Source: Streptococcus parasanguinis (lineage in GTDB: Bacteria > Bacillota > Bacilli > Lactobacillales > Streptococcaceae). Taken from it: a stretch of DNA of 64,000 nucleotides. The position numbers and the translations under genes were made by a program. Below are positions 55,526 to 64,000 of the stretch, in pieces. Where the stretch lies: contig NZ_CP133988.1 in NCBI RefSeq assembly GCF_031582885.1, positions 999,501 through 1,063,500 of the forward strand, read 5' to 3'. Positions within the stretch are counted from its first letter, which is position 1. Each line of letters begins with the position of its first letter. Below the pieces are notes generated by a model. That model did no database searches, was not told where the DNA came from, and saw only the letters and a program-made list of their open reading frames with translations.

Positions 55526-55557
55526 GATAGGCTCAGACAATGTCTTTGCCTATTTTT
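55526..55557 (+). terminator. secG terminator
   Basis: ATAGGC-TCAGACA / TGTCTTT-GCCTAT arms, then TTTTATTTT. Confidence 0.75.
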
Positions 55558-55592
55558 ATTTTGTAAAACAAAGACACAAGTAGATAGAAAAA

Positions 55593-55624
55593 AGGAGGCT
55601 GGATAACCAGCAAATAAATCAATG
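55593..55624 (+). promoter_or_regulatory. rnr ribosome binding site with intervening hairpin
   Basis: AGGAGG (55593-55598) lies 23 bases before ATG 55622. Between them GCTGG-ATAA-CCAGC (55598-55611) forms a small hairpin that would shorten the effective spacing to about ten. A TAA at 55604-55606 excludes an earlier in-frame start. Confidence 0.55.
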
Positions 55625-57982
55625 AAAACAAGTATTAAAGAATATTTACAAGAGCATGACAAAGCCCAGATCAATGATCTGGCAGCAGCTCTAGGAAAGG
55701 AAGGGTCTAAGGATTTCCGTGACTTGGTCAAAACCATCTCTCTGATGGAACGCCGTCATGAGTTGAAATTCGAAGATGATGGCTCTCTTCGTTTGGCTCA
55801 AAAGAAGGCCCCAGCTATTACCCTCAAGGGGATCTTTCATGCGCATAAGAATGGCTTTGGCTTTGTCAGTTTAGAAGGCGAAGAAGAAGACCTCTTTGTT
55901 GGCCGAAATGATGTCAACCACGCTATCGATGGTGACACCGTTGAGATCGTCATTACCAAGGTAGCAGACCGAAACAAGGGAACGGCAGCAGAAGCTAAGA
56001 TTATTGATGTCTTGGAGCATAGCATCAAAACGGTAGTTGGACAAATCGTTCTGGATGAGGAAAAGCCTAAATATGCCGGCTACATTCGTTCGAAAAATCA
56101 AAAGATCAGCCAGCTGATCTATGTGAAGAAGCCAGCCATCCAATTGGAAGGGACCGAAATCCTCAAGGTCGAAATCGATCAATACCCAAGCCGCAAGCAC
56201 AATTATTTTGTGGCGACTGTGCGGGATGTGGTCGGTCATGTAACAGATCCAGGAATCGATGTCTTGGAAGTGTTAGAATCCATGGACATTGTCTCAGAAT
56301 TTCCAGAAGAAGTGCTGAAAGAGGCTGAGAATGTTCCAGATGCACCGTCTAAAAAGGATTTAGAGGGACGCTTGGATCTGCGAGAGGAGATCACCTTTAC
56401 CATTGATGGGGCAGATGCCAAAGACTTGGACGATGCGGTCCATATCAAGCTACTCAAGAACGGCAACTTTGAGCTGGGTGTTCACATCGCAGATGTTTCT
56501 TATTACGTTAAGGAAGGTTCAGCACTCGACAAGGAAGCTCTGAATCGGGCAACCTCTGTCTATGTGACCGACCGAGTAGTACCCATGTTACCAGAGCGTC
56601 TCTCCAATGGGATCTGTTCTTTAAATCCGAATGTGGATCGCCTGACCCAGTCTGCCATCATGGAGATTGATCCTCATGGCAAGGTTGTCAAGCATACCAT
56701 TACCCAAACAGTGATCAATACAACCTTCCGTATGACCTATAGCGACGTCAATGATATCTTAGCGGGCGACGAAGAAAAGGCTCAAACCTTTAAGAAAATT
56801 GTCCCAAGTATTCATCAAATGGCCACCTTGCATGGCATTCTAGAAAGCATGCGGATTCGCCGCGGAGCCCTCAATTTTGATACCAATGAGGCTAAAATCC
56901 TGGTCAATAAAGAAGGGAAACCGGTCGATATTGTCCTTCGCCAAAGAGGAATTGCCGAGCGCATGATTGAGTCCTTTATGTTGATTGCCAATGAAACAGT
57001 GGCGGAGCACTTTACGCGACTGAAACTACCGTTCATCTACCGAATCCATGAAGATCCAAAGGCAGAAAAAGTACAGAAGTTTATCGATTATGCTTCTAGT
57101 TTTGGAATCCAAATCTACGGAACGGCTAGTGAGATGTGTCAAGAAGCCCTACAAGAAATTATGCGCAAGGTCGAAGGGGAACCCTATGCAGATGTCCTTT
57201 CGATGATGTTGTTGCGCTCGATGCAACAGGCTCGTTACTCAGAGCACAACCATGGCCACTATGGGCTTGCTGCTGAGTATTATACCCACTTTACCAGTCC
57301 CATCCGTCGGTATCCGGACCTGATGGTTCATCGAATGGTGCGCGAATATGGAAAATCCCAAGAAGTAGCTGAACACTTTGAACAAGTCCTTCCGGACATT
57401 GCCAGCCAATCCTCTAGTCGGGAACGTCGAGCTATTGATGCGGAGCGCGAAGTAGAAGCCATGAAGAAGGCAGAATACATGGAAGACTATGTTGGGGAAG
57501 AGTACGATGCCGTGGTTTCCAGTGTGGTAAAATTTGGCCTCTTTGTGGAGTTGCCAAATACGGTTGAAGGCTTGATCCATATTACCAATCTCCCTGAATT
57601 CTACCATTTTAACGAACGAGATCTAACCCTTCGCGGGGAAAAATCCGGAGTGACCTTCCGTGTCGGTCAGCAAATCCGAATCAAGGTAGAAAGAGCCGAC
57701 AAGATGACCGGAGAGATTGATTTCTCTTATATTCCAAGTGAATGGGATGTCGTCGAAAAAGGCCTCAAGTCTAAAGGACGTGACCGAGATGGCAACCGCA
57801 GGGATCGCAGACGCAAGGACAAAAAAGTTTCTAAGGGATCAACCGCTAGAAAAGATGACAAGCGGAAAGATTCTTCCTCTAAAACCAAAAAGAAAAAAGG
57901 GAAGAAACCATTTTACAAGGAAGTAGCAAAGAAAGGAGCCAAACATGGCAAAGGGCGAAGGAAAGGTAGTCGCGCAAAATAA
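55622..57982 (+). CDS. rnr: Ribonuclease R
   Basis: 786 aa 3'-5' exoribonuclease. Order: N-terminal helix-turn-helix, two cold-shock domains, RNB catalytic domain with [12 protein letters not shown] (Mg-binding Asp residues), S1 domain, then a lysine/arginine-rich tail (about residues 740-786) that binds RNA. RNase R with SmpB and tmRNA degrades non-stop mRNAs; smpB begins inside the rnr tail (38-base overlap). Translation may depend on the hairpin next to its Shine-Dalgarno. Confidence 0.96.
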   Translation: MKTSIKEYLQEHDKAQINDLAAALGKEGSKDFRDLVKTISLMERRHELKFEDDGSLRLAQKKAPAITLKGIFHAHKNGFGFVSLEGEEEDLFVGRNDVNHAIDGDTVEIVITKVADRNKGTAAEAKIIDVLEHSIKTVVGQIVLDEEKPKYAGYIRSKNQKISQLIYVKKPAIQLEGTEILKVEIDQYPSRKHNYFVATVRDVVGHVTDPGIDVLEVLESMDIVSEFPEEVLKEAENVPDAPSKKDLEGRLDLREEITFTIDGADAKDLDDAVHIKLLKNGNFELGVHIADVSYYVKEGSALDKEALNRATSVYVTDRVVPMLPERLSNGICSLNPNVDRLTQSAIMEIDPHGKVVKHTITQTVINTTFRMTYSDVNDILAGDEEKAQTFKKIVPSIHQMATLHGILESMRIRRGALNFDTNEAKILVNKEGKPVDIVLRQRGIAERMIESFMLIANETVAEHFTRLKLPFIYRIHEDPKAEKVQKFIDYASSFGIQIYGTASEMCQEALQEIMRKVEGEPYADVLSMMLLRSMQQARYSEHNHGHYGLAAEYYTHFTSPIRRYPDLMVHRMVREYGKSQEVAEHFEQVLPDIASQSSSRERRAIDAEREVEAMKKAEYMEDYVGEEYDAVVSSVVKFGLFVELPNTVEGLIHITNLPEFYHFNERDLTLRGEKSGVTFRVGQQIRIKVERADKMTGEIDFSYIPSEWDVVEKGLKSKGRDRDGNRRDRRRKDKKVSKGSTARKDDKRKDSSSKTKKKKGKKPFYKEVAKKGAKHGKGRRKGSRAK

Positions 57983-58412
57983 AAAGGCGAGACATGACTA
58001 CACCATCGTGGATACGATTGAAGCAGGGATGGTGCTGACGGGGACAGAGATCAAAAGTGTCCGTGCAGCACGCATTAACTTGAAAGATGGCTTTGCACAA
58101 GTAAAAAATGGCGAAGTTTGGCTTAGCAATGTCCACATTGCTCCTTACGAAGAAGGCAATATCTGGAACCAAGATCCAGACCGTCGTCGCAAGCTCCTGC
58201 TTCATAAAAAGCAAATCCAAAAGCTGGACCAAGACACCAAAGGGACCGGAATGACCTTGGTGCCTTTGAAGGTCTATCTCAAGGACGGCTATGCCAAATT
58301 ACTTTTGGGGCTCGCTAAAGGGAAACATGATTATGATAAGCGTGAATCCATCAAGCGTCGGGAACAAAACCGGGATATCGCACGGGTCATGAAACAATAC
58401 AATACACGTTAA
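57945..58412 (+). CDS. smpB: SsrA-binding protein SmpB
   Basis: 155 aa. Binds tmRNA for trans-translation. [20 protein letters not shown] (core GTEIKS..R) and [10 protein letters not shown] are conserved. ATG 57945 with AAAGGAG upstream lies 38 bases before the rnr stop. Ends at a terminator hairpin at 58418-58454. Confidence 0.96.
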   Translation: MAKGEGKVVAQNKKARHDYTIVDTIEAGMVLTGTEIKSVRAARINLKDGFAQVKNGEVWLSNVHIAPYEEGNIWNQDPDRRRKLLLHKKQIQKLDQDTKGTGMTLVPLKVYLKDGYAKLLLGLAKGKHDYDKRESIKRREQNRDIARVMKQYNTR

Positions 58413-58417
58413 AGAAA

Positions 58418-58454
58418 AAGGCAGTTTTGAACTTTGTTTCAGAACTGTCTTTTT
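58418..58454 (+). terminator. rnr-smpB terminator
   Basis: AGGCAGTTTTGA and TCAGAACTGTCT arms followed by TTTTC. Confidence 0.75.
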
Positions 58455-58467
58455 CATGGTTTCTACT

Positions 58468-58505
58468 TGTAATCGCTTGCAAAATAATTGCTTATATTAT
58501 ATACT
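58468..58505 (+). promoter_or_regulatory. Promoter of the C69 dipeptidase gene with cre-like site
   Basis: TTGCAA (58477-58482), 17-bp spacer, TATACT (58500-58505). TGTAATCGCTTGCA at 58468-58481 fits a relaxed cre pattern and overlaps the -35, suggesting CcpA control. Confidence 0.5.
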
Positions 58506-58587
58506 AAAATTAAGGTGTTGGTATAGTTGTTTTTCTTAGGCTTGAAAGTTTTTCTAGCCTCTTTTGTAGTCAATAAGGAGAAAGACT

Positions 58588-60333
58588 ATGAAGAAAATCC
58601 TATTCAAACTACTGTTTGGCCTCATGCTGATCGCTCTCTTCCCTGTGCAGGTCGCACAAGCCTGTTCGGCCTTCATTGTAGGGAAGGACTTAACCACGGA
58701 TGGCTCTATGCTGTACGGTCGTACAGAGGACTATCCCTATGCACCAGATGGTGGACGCCACAATCAAAACTTTGTTGTAGTTCCAGCAAAGGACTACAAG
58801 GAAGGGGATAAGATCGAAGATGAGTCCAATGGCTTTACCTATCCTCATTTGAGCCATGAAATGAAGTACACAGCGACCTATGATGCTGCGCGTGGTGATG
58901 GAAGTAACGGGAATTTCGGAGCTCATGGTTTTAATGAAGTGGGCGTGTCAATGACAGCGACAGTATCAGCGACTCCTCATGACAAGATTTTGAAAGCCGA
59001 CCCTTTGGTCAAGGATGGCCTACCAGAAGCTTCCATGATCGACTTGGTCTTGCCTCGTGCAAAAACTGCTCGAGAAGGAATCGAAATTGTTGCCAAGACC
59101 TTGGATGAAAAAGGTTCTGCCGAAGGGAACATTATCGTTGTAGCAGATAAAAATGAGCTCTGGTACATGGAAATCCTCTCAGGTCATCAATATGTGGCCA
59201 TTAAATTCCCACAAGACCGCTATGCGATTTTTGCCAATACCTACTATCTGGGACATGTGGATCTCAAGGACAAGGACAATGTCATTGCTTCAAAAGATGT
59301 AGAAGCAGTAGCTAAGAAAGCCGACCATTACAAGACGGATAAGGATGGCAAGTTCCATATTGCGGACTCTTATGGTCCGGATGAATACACGGAACGCAAC
59401 CGCTCACGGACCTATGCAGGGATTACCCTGATGGATCCAAAAGCGGATGTCAAATATGATGATCAACACTTTGATCTGCTTCGTAAACCAACGGATCCTT
59501 CTAAAAAGTATAGTCTAGAAGATGTCTTTGCAGAACAACGGAACCGTTTTGAACACCTCAAACAATTTACAGCAGATGACTTGGCCGAACCAGGTAAAAA
59601 AGTCGATACCAAAAAATACAAGTATGCTTTAGGAAATGAAAACGTCATTGATGCCCATGTCTATCAAATCAAGAAAGACTTGCCAAGTCCATTTGGTGGA
59701 ATTGTTTGGTTGGGTCTTGCCCAAAGTCGGAATACCCCATATGTCCCATTCTATGGCTTGGTCAATGACACCTACGGTGCCTTTAAAGTCCGCTCTGCTA
59801 AGTACGATCCAACTTCATGGTATTGGGCTGTTTGGCATATCGACCAAATGGTCATGAAATATCCAGATCTCTTTGGCACCAGTATCCAAGATAAGTGGAA
59901 AGAAATGGAGGCTGGCTGGATCAAGGAACAAGCTGCTTTGGATCAAAAATACAGTGGCCTCACAGATGATCAAGCCAAAGCCCTTCAAGGTGAAGTCACC
60001 AAGGAATCCATGGATCGGGCAGATATGATCTTCAAACAAATCAAGGCTACTGAAAAGGAAATGGAAGATAAGATCCGTGAAGAAAAGGGCTTGGAAGCAG
60101 ACTTTGTCTATGATGGCTATAATAAAGCGAACTTAATGGCTGCTGCTGAAAAAGATCCTTCAGATAAGAAGCCAGAAACTTGTCAGGAAGCTCTTGGAGA
60201 TACCCCTAAAAAGGCTAGCCAAACCCAAGATTCAAGTGTGGTCTTCTCAGTCCTTCTTGGAGTATTGGCTGTTTGTGGATTTAGTTTAGCTGGATTCTTT
60301 TATAAAAAATCAAAAAATAAAGAGGATGAATAG
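58588..60333 (+). CDS. Secreted, membrane-attached C69 family dipeptidase
   Basis: 581 aa. Signal peptide to Ala25, then Cys26 at the start of CSAFIVGKDLT, the usual N-terminal nucleophile of C69 (PepD-type) peptidases after processing. The central GRTEDYP and RNRFEHL regions fit the family. The C-terminus is a hydrophobic helix (SVVFSVLLGVLAVCGFSLAG) followed by KKSKNKEDE, like a surface anchor but lacking any LPXTG. Probably held in the membrane, cleaving dipeptides outside the cell. ATG behind AAGGAGAAAG. Confidence 0.85.
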   Translation: MKKILFKLLFGLMLIALFPVQVAQACSAFIVGKDLTTDGSMLYGRTEDYPYAPDGGRHNQNFVVVPAKDYKEGDKIEDESNGFTYPHLSHEMKYTATYDAARGDGSNGNFGAHGFNEVGVSMTATVSATPHDKILKADPLVKDGLPEASMIDLVLPRAKTAREGIEIVAKTLDEKGSAEGNIIVVADKNELWYMEILSGHQYVAIKFPQDRYAIFANTYYLGHVDLKDKDNVIASKDVEAVAKKADHYKTDKDGKFHIADSYGPDEYTERNRSRTYAGITLMDPKADVKYDDQHFDLLRKPTDPSKKYSLEDVFAEQRNRFEHLKQFTADDLAEPGKKVDTKKYKYALGNENVIDAHVYQIKKDLPSPFGGIVWLGLAQSRNTPYVPFYGLVNDTYGAFKVRSAKYDPTSWYWAVWHIDQMVMKYPDLFGTSIQDKWKEMEAGWIKEQAALDQKYSGLTDDQAKALQGEVTKESMDRADMIFKQIKATEKEMEDKIREEKGLEADFVYDGYNKANLMAAAEKDPSDKKPETCQEALGDTPKKASQTQDSSVVFSVLLGVLAVCGFSLAGFFYKKSKNKEDE

Positions 60334-60341
60334 ATCCTAAC

Positions 60342-60376
60342 AAGGAGGTTTCGCTAGAAAGCGGAGCCTCTTTTTC
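60342..60376 (+). terminator. Terminator of the C69 dipeptidase gene
   Basis: GAGG-TTT-CGCT / AGCG-GAG-CCTC bulged hairpin, then TTTTT. Confidence 0.75.
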
Positions 60377-60439
60377 CAACTTGTAAAAAGGGTCTTTTTT
60401 CTGTATGATAAGGGTACTGAAAGAAAAAGGAGAAGCAGT

Positions 60440-61300
60440 ATGACACAAAAATTGATCGCTTACAAACGCATGCCTATCTGGACCAAGGATACCATGCCAG
60501 AAGCTCTTCAAAGAAAGCACAATACCAAGGTGGGAACCTGGGGGAAGATTACAGTTTTAAAAGGTCAGTTACGATTTATTGAATTGACCGAAGAGGGGGA
60601 AGAAATCGCGAGCCACCTCTTTGAAACAGGAGCAGAGAACCCCATGGCCGAGCCCCAGGCCTGGCATCGTGTCGAAGCGGCGACTGACGATGTGGAGTGG
60701 TACCTAGAATTTTACTGTGAGCCAAAAGACTATTTCCCCAAAAAATACAATACCAATCCTGTCCATTCAGAAGTGCTAGAAGCAGTGGGAATTGTCCCCG
60801 CTGGAAAGGCATTGGATCTAGGATGCGGGCAAGGACGCAACGCCCTCTTTTTGGCCCAACATGGCTTTGACGTGACAGCTGTGGATCAAAATGAACTGGC
60901 TCTTGATATCTTACAAAGTATTGTCGCTGAGGAAGATCTAGATATGCCAGTGGGACTCTATGATATCAATGCTGCAGCTCTTACCCAAAACTATGATTTC
61001 ATCGTATCGACAGTGGTCCTCATGTTTTTAGAGGCTGATCGGATTCCAGCGATTATCCGCAATATGCAAGAGCATACCAATCCAGGTGGCTACAATCTCA
61101 TTGTCTGTGCCATGGATACGGAAGATTATCCCTGCCAGATGCCCTTCTCGTTCACCTTTAAAGAAGGAGAATTGGCGGAGTATTACAAGGATTGGGAGTT
61201 GGTCAAGTACAATGAAAATCCAGGCCATCTCCATCGTCGAGATGAAAATGGCCATCGGATTCAACTTCGATTTGCAACCATGTTGGCAAAGAAAAAATAA
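60440..61300 (+). CDS. tehB: TehB-like SAM-dependent methyltransferase with N-terminal DUF1971-type domain
   Basis: 286 aa. Residues 1-85 form a small beta-rich domain (DUF1971-like, WTKDTMPEAL...KGQLRFIEL); the rest is a class I methyltransferase with ALDLGCGQGRN at the SAM site and FIVSTVVLMFL. The family detoxifies tellurite by methylation in assays; its natural substrate is uncertain. Last gene of the conserved run. ATG behind AAAAAGGAGAAG. Confidence 0.9.
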   Translation: MTQKLIAYKRMPIWTKDTMPEALQRKHNTKVGTWGKITVLKGQLRFIELTEEGEEIASHLFETGAENPMAEPQAWHRVEAATDDVEWYLEFYCEPKDYFPKKYNTNPVHSEVLEAVGIVPAGKALDLGCGQGRNALFLAQHGFDVTAVDQNELALDILQSIVAEEDLDMPVGLYDINAAALTQNYDFIVSTVVLMFLEADRIPAIIRNMQEHTNPGGYNLIVCAMDTEDYPCQMPFSFTFKEGELAEYYKDWELVKYNENPGHLHRRDENGHRIQLRFATMLAKKK

Positions 61301-61302
61301 AG

Positions 61303-61621
61303 AAAAAGCAGGATGTTAAGATCCTGCCTTCAGATTGAAGACAAAGTCATATAAAAAACTTTCCTTAGGTGAGTACGGACGTCAGCGAACTTCTTCGAAG
61401 TTCCAAGACTTAGTTTTGAGCCTAGGGTCTCAAAACTCCCGAGTGCCTGAAATGTTATTGTTTCAGGCACTTTTCTCACAGCGGAAAGTTTCGGTATTTT
61501 CTTGAATCGATTTAAAAATTGGAACTCATTTTTATTTTTTTTTGCAAAATCGCTTAACTTATTTTACTTTAAAGTAATTTGTCTACATTCTAAAAGTAGG
61601 ATGTTAGGATCCTGCCTTTTT
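61303..61621 (+). repeat. Structured element E with duplicated terminator
   Basis: Fills most of the 416-bp gap between tehB and the TetR gene. Core 61355-61492 (138 bp): terminal stem AAAACTTTCC/GGAAAGTTTC, hairpins GAACTTC-TTC-GAAGTTC, GTTTTGAG/CTCAAAAC, and GTGCCTGAAA/TTTCAGGCAC. Left terminator 61303-61329 (GCAGGAT/ATCCTGC) and right copy 61592-61621 (GTAGGAT/ATCCTGC plus T5). The link TTCAGATTGAAGACAAAG after the left hairpin recurs in A and D. Oriented with tehB. The remainder of the gap holds the TetR terminator. Confidence 0.85.
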
Positions 61622-61671
61622 GCTTTCTACAAACAAGTTGGACAAGGTGATCTGAATGTTGTTTATTTGCC

Positions 61672-61709
61672 AAAAAGAAAAACCTTCTCCATAAAGGAAG
61701 GAAAAGGTT
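61672..61709 (-). terminator. Terminator of the TetR gene
   Basis: On the minus strand AACCTTTTCC / GGAGAAGGTT arms are followed by TTTCTTTTT. Confidence 0.75.
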
Positions 61710-61716
61710 GGGGAAT

Positions 61717-62259
61717 TTAGTTCCAGTTAGCAAAGTCGCAGACGCTAAGAATGATCGTCCCGATTTCGATTGGCTCTTCCTTGGCACCAGATTCTAACCA
61801 GGTCACAATCACAGATTCGATTGTAGCGATGAAAATTTCTAGCCCATACTTGTATGGAACTTGAAAGTCTGAAATGATGTGTTCTTTCGCATGGGGAGTA
61901 TCGTCTAATGCATGGAGGGTAAAACTTCTTATTAGTTTACGGAAGTCTGAGCAGCAGGATTGGGACAATGCATAAATAAAATCATAATTCTCTTTAATAG
62001 CAGTCAAGACATTGAGAAAGTTTACCTTGACAGGGCTTCCTTCAACGAAGAGGCTATCCAATTCTTGCATCATGTCCATTTTCATTTGCTCAAACATATC
62101 GTATTTATCGACATAGTGCAAGTAGAAGGTCCCGCGGTTAATCCCAGCGGTTTCAGTTAATTGTCGAATAGTGATGCTTTCAAAAGGTTGTTGCAAGAGG
62201 AGTTTTGAGAGCGCATTTCGTAAGTCTGACTTGGTTGTTGTTTGTCTTTGGCGTACCAT
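61717..62259 (-). CDS. TetR/AcrR family transcriptional regulator
   Basis: 180 aa. N-terminal helix-turn-helix (about residues 10-55: LRNALSKLLLQQPFESITIRQL, then GINRGTFYLHYVDKYDMF) of the TetR type; divergent helical C-terminal half for ligand and dimer contacts, containing two adjacent cysteines (SCCSDF) that could sense oxidation or metal. ATG behind AAAGGAAC. Its own upstream region has a dyad at 62303-62338. No obvious target gene beside it except mntH. Confidence 0.85.
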   Translation of the reverse strand: MVRQRQTTTKSDLRNALSKLLLQQPFESITIRQLTETAGINRGTFYLHYVDKYDMFEQMKMDMMQELDSLFVEGSPVKVNFLNVLTAIKENYDFIYALSQSCCSDFRKLIRSFTLHALDDTPHAKEHIISDFQVPYKYGLEIFIATIESVIVTWLESGAKEEPIEIGTIILSVCDFANWN

Positions 62260-62302
62260 ATGTTCCTTTCTGTAGTTGTATCAATCTGTTTATATTTATT
62301 TG

Positions 62303-62338
62303 ACGTTAAAATAATTTATATGTTAAATAATTTTACGG
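62303..62338. promoter_or_regulatory. Inverted repeat upstream of the TetR gene
   Basis: GTTAAAATAATTTA and TAAATAATTTTAC are near-complementary arms around a short centre, 44-79 bases before the TetR start. A likely operator for autoregulation; inferred from position only. The rest of the 62260-62574 stretch is AT-rich with no further feature seen. Confidence 0.4.
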
Positions 62339-62574
62339 CACTAACAAATAGCATTATACTCCAAAAGAATAAATTAGACAACAATTCTAATTTTTGTACA
62401 GATAACGGAAAGTGTACAAAAATTTTACAAGTTTATGAATGACGGGCACTGACAAGATTTTGTGAAAATCTCACAATAATTAGTGATTTAAAATAATTCC
62501 CTCCTAAAAAAATGGTCAGGAAATTTTTAGGAAATGGAGGAGCAAGATGGAAAAGGGAGTGTAATAAACCAAAA

Positions 62575-62749
62575 GAGGCTGGGACAAAAGTCCTAGTCTC
62601 TCAATTATTTTTGGATTGTCGAGCAAGATGCAGTGGTTGAGTGGGCTCTACTACGCTGATTTCATCAGCTTTTACAGCCCTACTCAACTGTGCGGAGGTG
62701 GGACGACGAAATCGAATTCTAACGAATTACCGATTTCTGTCCCACTCTC
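62575..62749 (+). repeat. 175-bp interspersed repeat R, copy 3
   Basis: Lies between the TetR gene and mntH, ending three bases before the mntH stop codon (62753-62755). Same length and terminal inverted repeats (GAGGCTGGGACA/TGTCCCACTCTC) as the copies at 6701 and 13903. Here its left-to-right orientation is opposite to both neighbouring genes, so it terminates mntH from the other side. Confidence 0.85.
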
Positions 62750-62752
62750 TCT

Positions 62753-64000
62753 TTATTTGATAAAAGTTGTCACGATCAAATTGAAATTTAAGATGGTTAA
62801 GACAATCGCAACGAGATAGCCTAAGAACGTATTCCATTTCGCATTGACATGTTCTCCCATGATTTCCTTGTTGGAGGTGAAATAAACCAGAGGGAAGATG
62901 GAGAAAGGAAGGGCCACTGATAGGAAGACTTGAGAATATACCAGAAGGTCATCGAGGACATGTTCTTGGTCACCGAATAAAATTGCGACAATGATAACGG
63001 GAAGGAGGGCAATGATCCGAGTCATGAGACGCACCACCCATTGTGGTAGTCTAAATCGCAAGAAACCTTCCATAACGATTTGACCGGTTAGGGTCCCAGT
63101 AATGGTTGAATTTTGACCACTAGCTAACAAAGCGATGGCAAAGAGAGTGGACAAGAAAGGACTTGCGATGGCACCAGCAATATGGTTATCTTTGAGGGCA
63201 TTGTACATGCTAGAGAAAGCACCAATCTTATCTCCGTGCCCGAAGAAGAGGGCCGCTCCAAGAATCAAGAGGAGGGAGTTGACGACAAAAGCCAAACTCA
63301 ATTCAATATTTGAATCCCAGGTCATAAAGCGCACTGCCCGTTTGATATCTGCTGGATCCTTATAATCAACTTTTCGCGTTTGCGAAATGGAAGAGTGGAG
63401 GTAGAGGTTGTGGGGCATCACCGTTGCTCCGATGATTCCAAGTGCCAAGGTCAGGGCTTCATTTCCTTTTGGAAGCCCAATTCCCAGCACCTCTTTTTGA
63501 GGGAGGAAGCCAGCGAAGATTCCCCCGATATCTGGCTTCGAAAGAAAGACGAGATAACCAAAAATCGCAAGGATTGTGAGGATCAGGGTTGATACGATGG
63601 CCTCGATCTTTCGGAATCCTAGATGCATAAGGCCCAATAAGAGGAAAACATCAAAGATGGTGATCAGAATGGAAAAGAGCAAAGGCCAACCAAAGAGGAG
63701 GTGGAGGGCAATCCCTGAGCCGATGACTTCCGCTAAATCTGTCGCCATCAAGGCAAGTTCGATCACAATCCAAAGGGTATAGCGAAGCCATTTTGGCAAG
63801 TGATGGGCGGTTGTTTGGGCCAGGTCCTTACGATGGACAATCCCTAATTTCCCAGCCATTTGTTGCAACTGCATGGCGATTAAAGAGGAGAGAAGAACCA
63901 CTGATAAGAGGAGGTAGCGGTATTGTGCCCCTCCGACCACACTGGTAATCCAGTTTCCCGGGTCCATATAGCCGACAGCTACCAGACTTCCTGGTCCTGA
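62753..64000 (-). CDS. mntH: Manganese/iron NRAMP transporter, N-terminal part outside the window
   Basis: Proton-coupled divalent-metal importer. The frame is open to base 64000, giving 415 visible codons of a usual length of about 440 or more. The helix 1 metal site DPGNW and helix 6 [10 protein letters not shown] are intact, and at least ten hydrophobic segments remain. Stop at 62753, three bases from repeat R copy 3. Mn2+ is the usual streptococcal substrate; regulation cannot be judged because the upstream region is missing. Confidence 0.93.
   Translation of the reverse strand, partial: SGPGSLVAVGYMDPGNWITSVVGGAQYRYLLLSVVLLSSLIAMQLQQMAGKLGIVHRKDLAQTTAHHLPKWLRYTLWIVIELALMATDLAEVIGSGIALHLLFGWPLLFSILITIFDVFLLLGLMHLGFRKIEAIVSTLILTILAIFGYLVFLSKPDIGGIFAGFLPQKEVLGIGLPKGNEALTLALGIIGATVMPHNLYLHSSISQTRKVDYKDPADIKRAVRFMTWDSNIELSLAFVVNSLLLILGAALFFGHGDKIGAFSSMYNALKDNHIAGAIASPFLSTLFAIALLASGQNSTITGTLTGQIVMEGFLRFRLPQWVVRLMTRIIALLPVIIVAILFGDQEHVLDDLLVYSQVFLSVALPFSIFPLVYFTSNKEIMGEHVNAKWNTFLGYLVAIVLTILNFNLIVTTFIK

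Noticed and set aside
19153-61492. CRISPR array made of the structured repeats
   Set aside because: Copies are kilobases apart, with no regular spacers and no cas genes.

Overview
The window looks like the chromosome of an oral streptococcus of the mitis/sanguinis group. This is inferred from the gene content and from gene order shared with Streptococcus pneumoniae: upp-clpP-ylbG-livJHMGF, tmk-holB-yabA-rsmI, ABC-F next to slrA, pyrH-frr-cvfB-yozE-phoH, and ybeY-dgkA-era-mutM-coaE-pmrA-rpmG-secG-rnr-smpB-tehB. Base composition is moderately AT-rich, Shine-Dalgarno sequences are strong, and many promoters have an extended -10. I cannot name the species from sequence alone; S. parasanguinis or a relative is a guess.

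Layout. 1-6.7 kb: the tail of an LPXTG surface protein, pflA, ppaC, a papain-like amidase, a DUF1803-type gene, and murE divergent from a MurJ/YtgP lipid II flippase. 7-12.3 kb: two PLP enzymes of Cys/Met metabolism, then mgtA behind an M-box Mg2+ riboswitch and a candidate leader peptide. 12.5-19 kb: upp, CtsR-controlled clpP, ylbG and the livJHMGF operon with a CodY-like box. 19.5-21.8 kb: a very AT-rich rgg-MFS pair set into the otherwise conserved livF/CBS-gene junction. 22-31 kb: CBS-ACT protein, YitT, tmk-holB-yabA-rsmI, a small repair/acetyltransferase/ArsC-like cluster, ABC-F and SlrA. 31-39 kb: three unknown membrane genes, FtsK, a VOC protein, a second P-type ATPase, DUF3397. 39.4-44.5 kb: rplKA, pyrH-frr, cvfB-yozE-phoH. 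44.5-50.5 kb: alanine dehydrogenase, GNAT, tRNA-Thr, and a heterodimeric multidrug ABC exporter behind a leader-peptide attenuator. 50.6-61.3 kb: the ybeY-to-tehB housekeeping run, with a C69 dipeptidase. 61.7-64 kb: a TetR regulator and mntH, which runs off the end.

The most unusual content lies between genes. Five copies of a structured element share a 138-bp core in four copies and a 217-bp core in one. Each core folds as a terminal stem enclosing three hairpins, with compensatory base changes between copies. Each copy follows the 3' end of a gene in the same orientation and lies between two near-duplicates of that gene's own terminator hairpin, as if whole terminators were the target duplicated on insertion. 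A second family has three nearly identical 175-bp copies with terminal inverted repeats, plus one diverged copy. Neither is explained by a protein gene in the window.

Other points of interest are two leader-ORF/attenuator arrangements (mgtA and the ABC exporter), an apparent one-base deletion at the start of the pmrA-like gene, a probable frameshift at the start of an unknown membrane gene, paired L1-type mRNA sites in rplKA, and a hairpin separating the rnr Shine-Dalgarno from its start codon.
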